Of a stretch of DNA of 64,000 bases, positions 54,743 to 63,641 are shown piece by piece. Under the pieces are notes generated by a model that saw only the letters and a list, made by a program, of their open reading frames with translations, had not been told where the DNA came from and did no database searches. The DNA is from Nesterenkonia xinjiangensis (GTDB taxonomy: Bacteria > Actinomycetota > Actinomycetes > Actinomycetales > Micrococcaceae). The stretch is taken from NCBI RefSeq assembly GCF_013410745.1, contig NZ_JACCFY010000001.1, positions 248,001 through 312,000 on the forward strand, read 5' to 3'. The position numbers and the translations under genes are program-made. Each line of letters begins with the position of its first letter. Position 1 is the first letter of the stretch.

Positions 54743-55981
54743 TCAGCTGCGCGCCGCGGCGTTCCGGTACGCCTCCAGGAACTCGGAGATCCCACCGATG
54801 GCGACCTCCAGCTCCTCCACGCCGGGCAGGGTGACCAGCCGGAAATGATTGTCATCGATCCAGTTGAAGGCCCGGCCATGAGAGACCAGGATCTTCTGCT
54901 GCCGCAGCAGCTCGATGACGAAGGCCTCGTCATCCTCGATCGGATAGATCTCCGGATCCAGCCGCGGGAACAGGTACAGCGCACCGTCGGCCTGCTCCAC
55001 GGTGACACCTTCGATCTCGGAGAGCAGCCTGTGCGCCGTGGTGCGCTGCTCGTGCAGACGTCCGCCCGGAGCGATCAGGTCCTGGATGGACTGGTGACCG
55101 CCGAGAGCGGCCTGGATCGCATGCTGAGCCGGCACATTGGCGCACATGCGCATGTTCATCAGCAGAGTCAGGCCTTCGAGGTAGTTCTTCGCCCGGTGCT
55201 TGGGCCCGGAGACGTAGATCCACCCGGAGCGGAAGCCCGCCACCCGCCAGGTCTTCGACAGACCCGAAAAGGTGATCGTGAAGACATCGTCGGAGAGCGT
55301 GCAGACGTTGACCATCTCGGCCTCGTCGAAGGTGATGTTCTCGTAGATCTCGTCCGAGAGCAGGATCAGGTTGTGCCGCCGGGCGATGTCGACCATCGCC
55401 TCCAGAACCTCCCGCGGATACACCGCCCCGGTGGGATTGTTCGGGTTGATGATCACCAGCGCCTTGGTGCGGTCAGTGACCTTGGACTCGATCTCCTCCG
55501 GATCCGGCCACCAGTGGTTCTGCTCATCACAGAGGTAATGCACCGCGCGACCCCCGGCCAGCGTGGTCGCTCCCGTCCACAGCGGGTAGTCCGGGGCCGG
55601 GATGAGGACCTCGTCCCCAGGTGCCAGCATCGCCTGCAGCACCATGGTGATCAGCTCAGAGACCCCGTTGCCCAGATAGATGTCATCCGGGTCGGTGTCG
55701 GTCATGCCGCGGGACTGGTAATACTGCGCCACCGCGATGCGCGCAGAATAGATGCCCTGCGAGTCCGAGTAGCCCTGAGCGTCCGCCAGGTTGTTGATCA
55801 TCGTCATCCGGATCGAGTCCGGCGCCTCGAAGCCGAACGGGGCCGGGTTGCCGATGTTCAGCCGGGTGATCTTGTGCCCTTCACGTTCCAGCCGCGCCGC
55901 CTCCTGGGCGATCGGTCCTCGGACGTCGTAACGGACGTCTCGGAGCTTGGGCGACTGGGTGAACTCCTCGAACTCCTGCAT
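54743..55981 (-). CDS. class I aminotransferase (alanine aminotransferase type), copy 1
   Basis: A 412-residue PLP aminotransferase of the AlaA type. ITRLNIGNPAPFGFEAPD is the family start, VSELITMVLQAMLAPGDEVLIPAPDYPLW the cofactor region, VIINPNNPTGAVYPREVL and ILLSDEIYENITFD the aspartate region, and TFSGLSKTWRVAGFRSGW carries the Schiff-base Lys in SGLSKTWR. The likely reaction is glutamate-pyruvate transamination. A tandem paralogue follows at 56052-57299. The two genes share DNA runs longer than 100 bases without a difference, yet other segments have diverged. The ATG at 55981 is chosen because both proteins then start with an equivalent MxEFEEFTQS motif. Confidence 0.9.
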   Translation of the reverse strand: MQEFEEFTQSPKLRDVRYDVRGPIAQEAARLEREGHKITRLNIGNPAPFGFEAPDSIRMTMINNLADAQGYSDSQGIYSARIAVAQYYQSRGMTDTDPDDIYLGNGVSELITMVLQAMLAPGDEVLIPAPDYPLWTGATTLAGGRAVHYLCDEQNHWWPDPEEIESKVTDRTKALVIINPNNPTGAVYPREVLEAMVDIARRHNLILLSDEIYENITFDEAEMVNVCTLSDDVFTITFSGLSKTWRVAGFRSGWIYVSGPKHRAKNYLEGLTLLMNMRMCANVPAQHAIQAALGGHQSIQDLIAPGGRLHEQRTTAHRLLSEIEGVTVEQADGALYLFPRLDPEIYPIEDDEAFVIELLRQQKILVSHGRAFNWIDDNHFRLVTLPGVEELEVAIGGISEFLEAYRNAAARS

Positions 55982-56051
55982 CCCCCCATCTTGCCTCACC
56001 GGAGGTCGCCGTCGCGCAGATGACACCCTGAGCCCCGAGGACACCCCACGC

Positions 56052-57299
56052 TCACAGCATCCTGCTCGCGGCGACGGCGTCCCGATAGCCCGCAAGGAAC
56101 TCGGAGATGCCGCCGATGGCCTCCTCGAGCTCCTCCACCGCCGGAAGGGTGACCAGCCGGAAATGATTGTCATCGATCCAGTTGAAGGCCCGGCCATGAG
56201 AGACCAGGATCTTCTGCTGCCGCAGCAGCTCGATGACGAAGGCCTCGTCGCTCTCGATCGGGTAGATCTCCGGATCCAGCCGCGGGAACAGATACAGCGC
56301 ACCGTCAGCCTGATGGACTTCGACGCCCTCGATCTGGCGCAGCAGCTCATAGGCCACATTGCGCTGCTCATAGAGCCGGCCGCCGGGCTCGATGAACTCA
56401 TTGATGGACTGGTACCCGCCCAGCGCCGTCTGGATCGCATGCTGAGCCGGCACATTGGGACACATCCGCAGATTCGACATCAGCGTCAGGCCTTCGAGGT
56501 AGTTCTTCGCCCGGTGCTTGGGCCCGGAGATGTAGATCCACCCGGAGCGGAAGCCCGCCACCCGCCAGGTCTTCGACAGACCCGAAAAGGTGATCGTGAA
56601 GACATCGTCGGAGAGCGTGCAGACATTGACCGTCTCCGCGTCGTCGTAGGTGATCTTCTCGTAGATCTCGTCCGAGAGCAGGATCAGGTTGTGACGCCGG
56701 GCGATGTCGACCATCGCCTCCAGAATCTCCCGCGGATACACCGCCCCGGTGGGGTTGTTCGGGTTGATGATCACCAGCGCCTTGGTGCGGTCGGTGACCT
56801 TGGACTCGATCTCCTCCGGATCCGGCCACCAGTGGTTCTGCTCATCACAGATGTAATGCACCGGCCGTCCGCCGGCCAGCGTGGTCACCGCGGTCCACAG
56901 CGGGTAGTCCGGGGCCGGGATGAGGACCTCGTCACCGGGGTTCAGCATCGCCTGCAGCACCAGGGAGATCAGCTCAGAGACCCCATTGCCCAGGATCACG
57001 TCCTCGACCTCGGCCTCCCTCATCCCTCGGGTCTGGTAATACTGCGCCACTGCGGTGCGGGCGGAATAGATGCCCTGAGACTCGGAGTAGCCCTGTGCGG
57101 TCGGCAGGTTCTTGATCATGTCGACCAGGATGGAATCGGGCGCCTCGAAGCCGAACGGGGCGAGGTTTCCGATGTTCAGCTTGGTGATGCGGTGTCCGGC
57201 CGCCTCGAGGCGGGCGGCCTCCTCGGCGATGGGACCGCGCACGTCATAGCGGACTCCGCGCAGCTTGTGCGACTGGGTGAACTCCTCGAACTCCTCCAT
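56052..57299 (-). CDS. class I aminotransferase (alanine aminotransferase type), copy 2
   Basis: A 415-residue paralogue of the neighbour at 54743, with the same motif order: ITKLNIGNLAPFGFEAPD (Leu replaces Pro in the usual NPAPFGF), VSELISLVLQAMLNPGDEVLIPAPDYPLW, VIINPNNPTGAVYP and SGLSKTWRVAGFRSGW with the PLP Lys. The NLAPFG change is in a substrate-recognition loop. It precedes the first copy, 70 bases upstream of its start, so both may be on one transcript. The start at 57299 matches the tandem copy; an ATG six codons upstream is less likely. Confidence 0.9.
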   Translation of the reverse strand: MEEFEEFTQSHKLRGVRYDVRGPIAEEAARLEAAGHRITKLNIGNLAPFGFEAPDSILVDMIKNLPTAQGYSESQGIYSARTAVAQYYQTRGMREAEVEDVILGNGVSELISLVLQAMLNPGDEVLIPAPDYPLWTAVTTLAGGRPVHYICDEQNHWWPDPEEIESKVTDRTKALVIINPNNPTGAVYPREILEAMVDIARRHNLILLSDEIYEKITYDDAETVNVCTLSDDVFTITFSGLSKTWRVAGFRSGWIYISGPKHRAKNYLEGLTLMSNLRMCPNVPAQHAIQTALGGYQSINEFIEPGGRLYEQRNVAYELLRQIEGVEVHQADGALYLFPRLDPEIYPIESDEAFVIELLRQQKILVSHGRAFNWIDDNHFRLVTLPAVEELEEAIGGISEFLAGYRDAVAASRML

Positions 57300-57350
57300 G
57301 AAGCAATACTGCCTCATGCGTCAAGACTCCCACGAGCCTCGAGGCCCTGG

Positions 57351-58340
57351 TCAGCCCCAGTCCTCGGGCTCGGCGACGAGACCCTCCTCCACCAGCCAGT
57401 ACTCGGCCGCCTCCTGCGGCCCGAGCCCGTCCTCCCCGTCGATGAGCTGACGCAGGGTCACCATCGCCTCGTCGTCCAGCCGCCGGGCGACCTCGTCGAC
57501 GATGTCGGGCATGTCCTCGGCGATGCCGGGGACCACCACCGGCACGTACTGCTCCTCCCCGAAGGCCTGCTCGGCGTCGGTGAGCGCCACCAGGGCGTGC
57601 TCACGGATGCCAGGGTGGGAATCGGTGATGATCGCCGCATCGATCTCCGCGGTGATCACCTGCTGCAGCAGCTCTCCCTCCGTGCCGGCGGTCACCTCCT
57701 CCGGCTCACAGTCATAGAGCTCCTCGAGCAGCGGCTCCGGGTCCGGCAGGTCCTGGCGGATCCCGATGCGCAGCTCGTCGCAGGCCGCGGCGAAGGCCGG
57801 ATCATCGGCCTCCGCGCTCAGGTCGATCTCGTGCAGCTCCGCAGTCACCGAGGTGATCACCAGAGCATTGGAGAGCACCGCGGCCGAGGGCTCCAGCAGC
57901 TGGGCCCCGGGCAGGTGGGTCTCCGCCGCGTCGACCAGCTCCTGAGCGGCCGGGCCGGGCTCGACGCCGTCGGCCTCGCCGTCGGCCTCGCCGTCAGCAC
58001 CTTCGTGCTCCAGCTGATCGACCAGCGGGAGGGTTCGGGCCAGGACCATGTCATAGCCCGGGTCCTCCTCCCCGGTGAGCGCAGAGGCGAGCGCTCCGAC
58101 ACCGCCGTCGTGGATCTCCACCACGGCAGGGGTCTCCCGGGAGTTCAGCGCAAGAGAATAGATGTGCGCCACCGCACGGTCCAGCGCGTGGTCGGGGACG
58201 GCGATGGTCCAGGCCCGCTCGGCAGCCTCACCGGTGGGCTCCTCGGCGGGGGGCGGACCGGAGCATCCGGCCACCAGCGTGATCAGGGCCAACAGGGTCG
58301 CCGCAGGCAGGGCGGAGCTGCGGACGGCCGGAGAAGTCAT
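57351..58340 (-). CDS. OpuAC-like substrate-binding lipoprotein
   Basis: A 329-residue lipoprotein. The signal peptide (SSALPAATLLALITLVAGCSG) has the LVAGC lipobox, so the Cys is lipid-anchored. The mature part (WTIAVPDHALDRAVAHIYSLAL, then GYDMVLARTLPLVDQLE and AAIITDSHPGIREHALVALTDAEQAFGEEQYVPVVVPG) resembles the glycine betaine/choline-binding OpuAC fold. No ABC permease or ATPase is adjacent, so it would serve a transporter coded elsewhere. An acidic DGEADGEADG repeat lies near residue 120. The start at 58340 is chosen because it places the signal peptide properly. Confidence 0.8.
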   Translation of the reverse strand: MTSPAVRSSALPAATLLALITLVAGCSGPPPAEEPTGEAAERAWTIAVPDHALDRAVAHIYSLALNSRETPAVVEIHDGGVGALASALTGEEDPGYDMVLARTLPLVDQLEHEGADGEADGEADGVEPGPAAQELVDAAETHLPGAQLLEPSAAVLSNALVITSVTAELHEIDLSAEADDPAFAAACDELRIGIRQDLPDPEPLLEELYDCEPEEVTAGTEGELLQQVITAEIDAAIITDSHPGIREHALVALTDAEQAFGEEQYVPVVVPGIAEDMPDIVDEVARRLDDEAMVTLRQLIDGEDGLGPQEAAEYWLVEEGLVAEPEDWG

Positions 58341-58419
58341 GGCTGCCATTGTAGGCAGGAGGTGCTCCCACGGCGCCGACGGTGCGCGTCATGATCCCAG
58401 AACACATAGGCTGGAGGTG

Positions 58420-60198
58420 ATGACCAGTGATCCTGCCGATGTCGACGTGGAGCTGCCCGGCGCCGCTCCGCTGATCACCCGTCTGCAGTCCCTGCTGCAC
58501 GGACCGCAGACCGTCGAGCCGCGCGCCGAGACCTCCCGCGGCTGGCTGGACCTCGCCTATGAGGCGGCCTACGGCGAGCGCTATGCCGCGGCCGCGGAGG
58601 CCGCACAGGCGGGCCTGGACGCCGCAGGAAGCGAGGACCCGGACAACCGGCTGATGCTTCTGCGGATCCTCTCGGGCGTGCATGAGATGCGCGGCGACAC
58701 CGGGGCCTCATCGCCCTACGTGATAGAGCGGGTGGCCCTGCTGCGGCGACTCGGTCGCACCCGACAGGCCCGCATCGAGGAGGAGCTGGGAGCGATGCTC
58801 CTGCGCGAGCCCGACCACGTGGAGGGGGAGATCCTCGCCCGAGTGGCCGAACAGCTCCGTGACGAGGACGCAGCCACCGGAGCACCCACCCTGGAGCTCG
58901 CCGACGTGCTCTCCTCCCAGGCGGTGCGGGTCCTGCACGACGAAGGCCCTGAGGCCGCCCTGCCGGTGGTCGAAGAAGCCGTGGACATCCTCACCCGACT
59001 GGACCGCCCCGAGGCACTGGCCGGGGCACGGATGTTCCTCGCTCACACTTTGCTGCTCACCGGAGACTCCGCCCGCGCGCTGCAGGTCACCGATGACGTC
59101 ATGGGAGCGCCGGCCAACCGGGCAGTGCGCGGGGCCATGGCGATGCTGCGCGCCACCATCCACCACCACGACGACAAGCCTCACGAGGCGATCACCGACG
59201 CGATCAGCTCCGTGGAGCTCTACGCCGCCTGCGGGGTGCGCAAGGGCGCGGCCTCCGCTGCCGCGCTCCTGGCAGGCCTGAGCTCCGCCGTCGACGAGGG
59301 CGAAGCCTCCGTGCTGGCCTGGAAGGTCGCCGTGCAGCAGGCAGAGCTGGGCGAGTTCCCCGAGTCTCGGATGCTCACTCTGGCCCTGGGTCAGCAGCTG
59401 CTCGAGCTGGAACGCTTCGACGAGGCGGAGAAGGTCCTCGACGCGCTCTCGGTCCGGCTGGCCAGCTCCGAGGAGGACATCGCGGTGCGGGCCCGATCTC
59501 TGATGGGCCTGGGCCACTCCGTCACCCAGCAGAAGCGCCCCCTGGAGGCCATGGCGCACTGGGAGGAGGCCGCTGAGCTGTTCCTCTCTGCCCAGGAGCT
59601 GGAGGAGTCCGCACGCGCACGCCTGGCCGCCGGCGCGCTGGCCGCCTCGCTGGAGCGGTTCGAGGCCGCCGAGACGCACCACCGGAAGGCCCTCGAGCTG
59701 GCACGCAGGGCCCAGGATGACGATCCGGCGATCCTGGTCCAGGCACTGCACGCGTTGGGACACCTGCTGACCCGCACCGAGGACCCTGACGGCGTCGACC
59801 TCCTCCAGGAGGCGCTCAAGGTCGCCCAGGAGCATGGGACCGACTGGCAGGTGGCTGACATCACCGATTCCCTCGCCCGCGGCTATGTCTCGCTCGGGGA
59901 GGGATCCGCCGCCGTCGCCCGCGCCCTGGACGCCGCAGACCTGTTCCTGGCCGCCGGAGACGACCGCTCCGCCGGCGGTGCGGAGATCCTCGCCGGGAAG
60001 GTCCTCCTGGAGATGGGCCGCGCCGACGAGGCCGAGGCGATCCTGCGGATGGCCGTCGGTGACCGGCAGGCCGAGCACGATCTCGTCGCCGAGGCCCTGG
60101 AGGGCCGCATCGACGCGCTCATGCGCCAGGGCAAGGCCGACGAGGCCGCCGAGCTGCGCCGCGAGCTCACCCGGCTGAAACGACGGATGAAGCCGTGA
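58420..60198 (+). CDS. tetratricopeptide-repeat protein
   Basis: A 592-residue helical protein with repeated TPR-like units, for example WLDLAYEAAYGERYAAAAEAAQAGLDAAG, LSSAVDEGEASVLAWKVAVQQAELGEF, QQLLELERFDEAEKVLDAL and ARLAAGALAASLERFEAAETHHRKALELA. No signal peptide or enzyme domain is seen. It is probably a scaffold. The start at 58420 follows CTGGAGG; further upstream the frame passes through the divergent lipoprotein promoter. Its stop overlaps the kinase GTG by 4 bases, so the TPR protein and the two-component system are translationally coupled, suggesting a shared pathway. Confidence 0.83.
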   Translation: MTSDPADVDVELPGAAPLITRLQSLLHGPQTVEPRAETSRGWLDLAYEAAYGERYAAAAEAAQAGLDAAGSEDPDNRLMLLRILSGVHEMRGDTGASSPYVIERVALLRRLGRTRQARIEEELGAMLLREPDHVEGEILARVAEQLRDEDAATGAPTLELADVLSSQAVRVLHDEGPEAALPVVEEAVDILTRLDRPEALAGARMFLAHTLLLTGDSARALQVTDDVMGAPANRAVRGAMAMLRATIHHHDDKPHEAITDAISSVELYAACGVRKGAASAAALLAGLSSAVDEGEASVLAWKVAVQQAELGEFPESRMLTLALGQQLLELERFDEAEKVLDALSVRLASSEEDIAVRARSLMGLGHSVTQQKRPLEAMAHWEEAAELFLSAQELEESARARLAAGALAASLERFEAAETHHRKALELARRAQDDDPAILVQALHALGHLLTRTEDPDGVDLLQEALKVAQEHGTDWQVADITDSLARGYVSLGEGSAAVARALDAADLFLAAGDDRSAGGAEILAGKVLLEMGRADEAEAILRMAVGDRQAEHDLVAEALEGRIDALMRQGKADEAAELRRELTRLKRRMKP

Positions 60199-61655
60199 GA
60201 CGCTGGGCGGTCCGCACGCGCGTGCTGCTGTTCATGGTGTTCCTCACCGTGCTGACCCTCGTCCTCGCCGGCGCTGCCGCCTACCTGCTGCAGCGGGTGG
60301 AGAACTATCGGACCATGGACGACGCACTGGCCCGCACCGTCACCGAGTTCATCCAGCTCGGCGAAGACGGCAACGATCCGGAGACCGGGGAGCCCTGGAG
60401 CACCGCCGACCGGCTGATCCAGGTGGGCATGCAGCGCACCCTGCTGGCCGAGCACGAGTCCATGCTCGCCCTGCGTGACGGCACGGTGCGCTGGACCCCG
60501 AACGAGCAGCAGCCGGTCCGGCTTGAGGAGGACCCGGAGTTCGTCGACTGGGTGCTGGACCAGGAGCCGATCACCGAGCACCGGATCCATACCGTGCAGA
60601 CCGCGGCCTCGACCTACCGGGCCGTCGTCGTCCCGGTGATGATGGCCGAGGACGACTCCCCCACCCTGTTCGTGCTGGCCGTCGACGTCGAGTCCGGCAT
60701 GGCCGCGCTGAACCGCACCTTCCTCACCTACACCGCAGTGGGTCTGGGGGCGGTGGCCGTCACCGGCTTCCTCGGCTGGCTGATGGTGGGCCGGCTGCTG
60801 GAGCCCATCCGACGGCTGCGGCAGACCGTCCGGTCCATCACCGAGACCGACATCTCACGGCGCATCGACGTCCACTCCCGGGACGACCTCGGCGAGCTGA
60901 CCGTCACCGTCAACGAGATGCTGGACCGCCTGGAGACCGCGGTGACCTCCCAGCGGCGGCTCCTCGACGACGTCGGCCACGAGCTGCGCACCCCCATCAC
61001 CATCGTCCGCGGTCACCTGGAGCTGGTGGACCCGGAGGACCCCTCCGAGGTGATCGCTACCCGGGACCTCGCCGTCGACGAGCTGGACCGGATGAGCCGT
61101 CTCGTCGAGGACCTGGTCACCCTCGCCAAGTCCGACCAGATCGACTTCCTCACCCCGGCGGCCACGGACGTGGATCTGCTCACCGATCAGGTCTTCGAGA
61201 AGGCCGTGCAGCTGGGTGACCGGACCTGGCTGCGGGATGTCAGGGCCCAAGCGGTGCTGCCCCTGGACGCTCAGCGCATCACCCAGGCCTGGCTGCAGCT
61301 GGCGCACAACGCAGTGAAGTTCTCCGCCCCGGGCGCTGAGATCTCGTTGGGCTCCGCCCTGCGCGGCGACGCCCTGCACCTGTGGGTGCGTGATGCCGGG
61401 GCTGGGATCAGCCCGGAAGACCAGCAGACGATCTTCCTCCGCTTCGCCCGGGGCACGAACTCCTCACGCGCCGAAGGATCCGGCCTGGGCCTGACCATCG
61501 TGGACACCATCGCCCGGCTGCACGGCGGGCAGGTCCACGTGGAGTCTGCCGCCGGGCAGGGATCCACCTTCACCATCGTGCTGCCGCTGCAGGAGCTCGA
61601 GGCGCTGGAGCAGGCGGGCCAGACGACAGCGATCATCCCAGGAGGAGAGAGATGA
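60195..61655 (+). CDS. sensor histidine kinase (OmpR partner type)
   Basis: A 486-residue sensor. One transmembrane helix at residues about 10-30 (VLLFMVFLTVLTLVLAGAAAYLL), an extracytoplasmic sensor of about 140 residues, a second helix (TAVGLGAVAVTGFLGWLMVGRLL), a HAMP region (RRLRQTVRSITETDISRRI), and HisKA (DDVGHELRTPITIVRGHLELV) with the phospho-His in GHELRTP. HATPase motifs N (AWLQLAHNAVKFSAPG), G1 (DAGAGI) and G2 (GSGLGLTIV) are complete. The GTG start overlaps the TPR stop. The cognate regulator follows in ATGA overlap. The signal is unknown. Confidence 0.92.
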   Translation: MRRWAVRTRVLLFMVFLTVLTLVLAGAAAYLLQRVENYRTMDDALARTVTEFIQLGEDGNDPETGEPWSTADRLIQVGMQRTLLAEHESMLALRDGTVRWTPNEQQPVRLEEDPEFVDWVLDQEPITEHRIHTVQTAASTYRAVVVPVMMAEDDSPTLFVLAVDVESGMAALNRTFLTYTAVGLGAVAVTGFLGWLMVGRLLEPIRRLRQTVRSITETDISRRIDVHSRDDLGELTVTVNEMLDRLETAVTSQRRLLDDVGHELRTPITIVRGHLELVDPEDPSEVIATRDLAVDELDRMSRLVEDLVTLAKSDQIDFLTPAATDVDLLTDQVFEKAVQLGDRTWLRDVRAQAVLPLDAQRITQAWLQLAHNAVKFSAPGAEISLGSALRGDALHLWVRDAGAGISPEDQQTIFLRFARGTNSSRAEGSGLGLTIVDTIARLHGGQVHVESAAGQGSTFTIVLPLQELEALEQAGQTTAIIPGGER

Positions 61656-62347
61656 GCAGGATCCTCATCGTCGAGGACGAGGACCGGATCAGCGCCTTCG
61701 TGGCCAAAGGGCTCCAGGCAGCGGGCTTCGAGTCACAGATCGCGCGCAGCGGCACCGAAGCGATCGTCCAGCTCGCCAACGCCCACTTCGACCTCGTCAT
61801 CCTCGATCTCGGGCTGCCGCAGATGAACGGCTTCGAGGTGCTGGAGAAGCTCCGTTCCGGGGGCAGCGCCGTGCCGGTCATCATCCTGACCGCCCGTTCC
61901 TCCGTGGAGGACACCGTCCAGGGGCTCTCCTCAGGAGCGCAGGACTACATGGCCAAGCCCTTCCGGGTGGAGGAGCTGGTGGCCCGGGTGCGGCTGCGGC
62001 TGCGGCCGGTCGCACAGACTGACGAAGCGGCCGCGGAGATCACCGAGCTGGAGCACGCCGGGCTGCGTCTGGACCTGCAGAGCCGGCAGGCCAGCGTGGA
62101 AGGCCGGGGCGTGGAGCTCTCCGCACGGGAGTTCGCCCTCGCGGAGGTGCTGCTGGACCACCCGCGGCAGGTCCTCTCCCGGGACCAGCTGCTGGACATG
62201 GTGTGGGAGTCGGGCCCGGAGACCAGCTCCAACGTGGTCGACGTCTACATCCGTTATCTGCGCACCAAGCTGGGCGCCGAGCGCATCGTCACCGTCCGTG
62301 GTGCGGGATATCGCCTGGCCACTGCGGAAGAGCTGGCCCGGGGCTGA
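61652..62347 (+). CDS. OmpR/PhoB-family response regulator
   Basis: A 231-residue regulator. Receiver: RILIVEDEDRISAFVAKGLQAAGF and Asp52 in LVILDLGLPQMNGFEVL, with DYMAKPFRVEELVARVRL closing it. The Trans_reg_C winged helix is VELSAREFALAEVLLDHPRQVLSRDQLLDMVWESGPETSSNVVDVYIRYLRTKLG. It is coupled to its kinase by an ATGA overlap, and its last 59 bases overlap the convergent kinase-like gene at 62289, a larger overlap than usual. Its targets are unknown; the TPR gene upstream is a candidate. Confidence 0.92.
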   Translation: MSRILIVEDEDRISAFVAKGLQAAGFESQIARSGTEAIVQLANAHFDLVILDLGLPQMNGFEVLEKLRSGGSAVPVIILTARSSVEDTVQGLSSGAQDYMAKPFRVEELVARVRLRLRPVAQTDEAAAEITELEHAGLRLDLQSRQASVEGRGVELSAREFALAEVLLDHPRQVLSRDQLLDMVWESGPETSSNVVDVYIRYLRTKLGAERIVTVRGAGYRLATAEELARG

Positions 62348-63626
62348 CGAAGCCCATCAGCGCTTCGGCGCAGGTCAGTCGATGCTCGGCCTGGGCCTCC
62401 CAGCCGTCGCGCCGAGAGTCTCGAGCACCGGCCACCAGGGACAGCGCCACCGAGGCCGCCCGCAGCCGCAGCGCCTCAGGGTCCACCACCTGGGCGAAGG
62501 CTCGAGCGAAACGCGCCAGCGCCGCGGGGGCATGCACGTAGCGGGAGTCCACGGCCGGCAGCACGGCGACGTGGCCCAGGAAGCAGGCCAGATCGTCCAC
62601 CCGATGTCCGGGGCCCAGCGAGTCGACGTCGAGCAGGCAGGAGACCGCGTTGTGAGCCATGAGCACGTTGGCCTCATAGAAGTCCCCGTGGGTGGGCACC
62701 ACGGGGCCGCGGTCGGTGCGCGGCAGCCCGGTCAGCACGGCGCGCTCCAGACGACGGATCCGGTCGGCGCAATGCGGCAGGGCGGAGACCGCCGCAGAGG
62801 CGTAGGCCGGCAGCCGGTCGGTCCAGGCGTCACGGGCCGGCAGGGTCATCACCGAGACCGGCATGGTGTCCAGCAGGCGCAGGAACTGAGCGGGGTCCAC
62901 GGTGGCGCCGCCGTCGGCCAGGAGCTGCTCAGCCAGGGACTCGCCTGGGCCCTCCTGCAGGGCGACGACGTCGGCCACCGGCTCACGCACCGGCAGCGGG
63001 GCCGGGATCCCGGCGCCGAGCAGCATCCGGTGGCGGGCGTCGAGGTCCATGGCACGGCCGGCGCGGAGGACCTTCAGATATAGGCGCGTGCCGTCGTCGA
63101 AGTCTGCGGCGATCACCGCACGGCGCAGCGGCCGATAACTGATGGTCTCCAGGCCGACCAGTCGGCGCCCCATGCCCCACTGCGCCACCACGGAGGCCGG
63201 GTCGGTGGCCAGACGCAGGCCGGGCAGCGACGGGTCCAGAGGGTGCTGCCAGATCGCCAGGCGTCCATAGGGGCTGTGCGAGTAGATGATGCCGTCAGAG
63301 TCGGCCGGGACCGCCTCGGTGGTCATCCCCACGTAGAGCTCGTCCACATGATCGGAGGTCTCGGTGTAGACGCCGGAGGGCCAGTTCCGGGGCATCACCG
63401 GTCGCGCAGTGGCCACCCGGTAGATGCCGGTGACCCCGGCCCCGGGTCGGTGCTGGAGGGACTCCAGGTGGATGGAGGTCGGGTAGACACCGGTGTGCTG
63501 GACGGCCACCGAGATCGGCGAGTGGGCGTCATAGGACTCCATGAACGCCAGCTGTTTAGCCTCCAGCTGGGCGGTGCCCGGCGAGGGCGCGGCCCGTGGG
63601 GCCTGCGGTGGAAGGTCGACGGCCAT
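62289..63626 (-). CDS. aminoglycoside phosphotransferase/protein kinase-like protein
   Basis: A 445-residue protein whose C-terminal half is APH-like: VALQEGPGESLAEQLL, PVVPTHGDFYEANVLM with the catalytic HGDxxxxN, and CLLDVDSLGPGHRVDDLACFLG with the metal-binding D. The N-terminal 220 residues resemble no domain that I recognise, and this layout is found in actinobacterial proteins of unknown substrate. The start at 63626 follows GACC and gives a run of Pro/Ala at the N terminus. The 3' end overlaps the response regulator by 59 bases. A gene of the same strand lies upstream, 15 bases away. Confidence 0.8.
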   Translation of the reverse strand: MAVDLPPQAPRAAPSPGTAQLEAKQLAFMESYDAHSPISVAVQHTGVYPTSIHLESLQHRPGAGVTGIYRVATARPVMPRNWPSGVYTETSDHVDELYVGMTTEAVPADSDGIIYSHSPYGRLAIWQHPLDPSLPGLRLATDPASVVAQWGMGRRLVGLETISYRPLRRAVIAADFDDGTRLYLKVLRAGRAMDLDARHRMLLGAGIPAPLPVREPVADVVALQEGPGESLAEQLLADGGATVDPAQFLRLLDTMPVSVMTLPARDAWTDRLPAYASAAVSALPHCADRIRRLERAVLTGLPRTDRGPVVPTHGDFYEANVLMAHNAVSCLLDVDSLGPGHRVDDLACFLGHVAVLPAVDSRYVHAPAALARFARAFAQVVDPEALRLRAASVALSLVAGARDSRRDGWEAQAEHRLTCAEALMGFVSPGPALPQWPGDIPHHGR

Positions 63627-63641
63627 GGAGGTGGTCGCGGC

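Noticed and set aside
57960-58020. DNA repeat encoding DGEADGEADG as a mobile or regulatory repeat
   Set aside because: It is a short in-frame repeat in an acidic linker of the lipoprotein, too small to be more.
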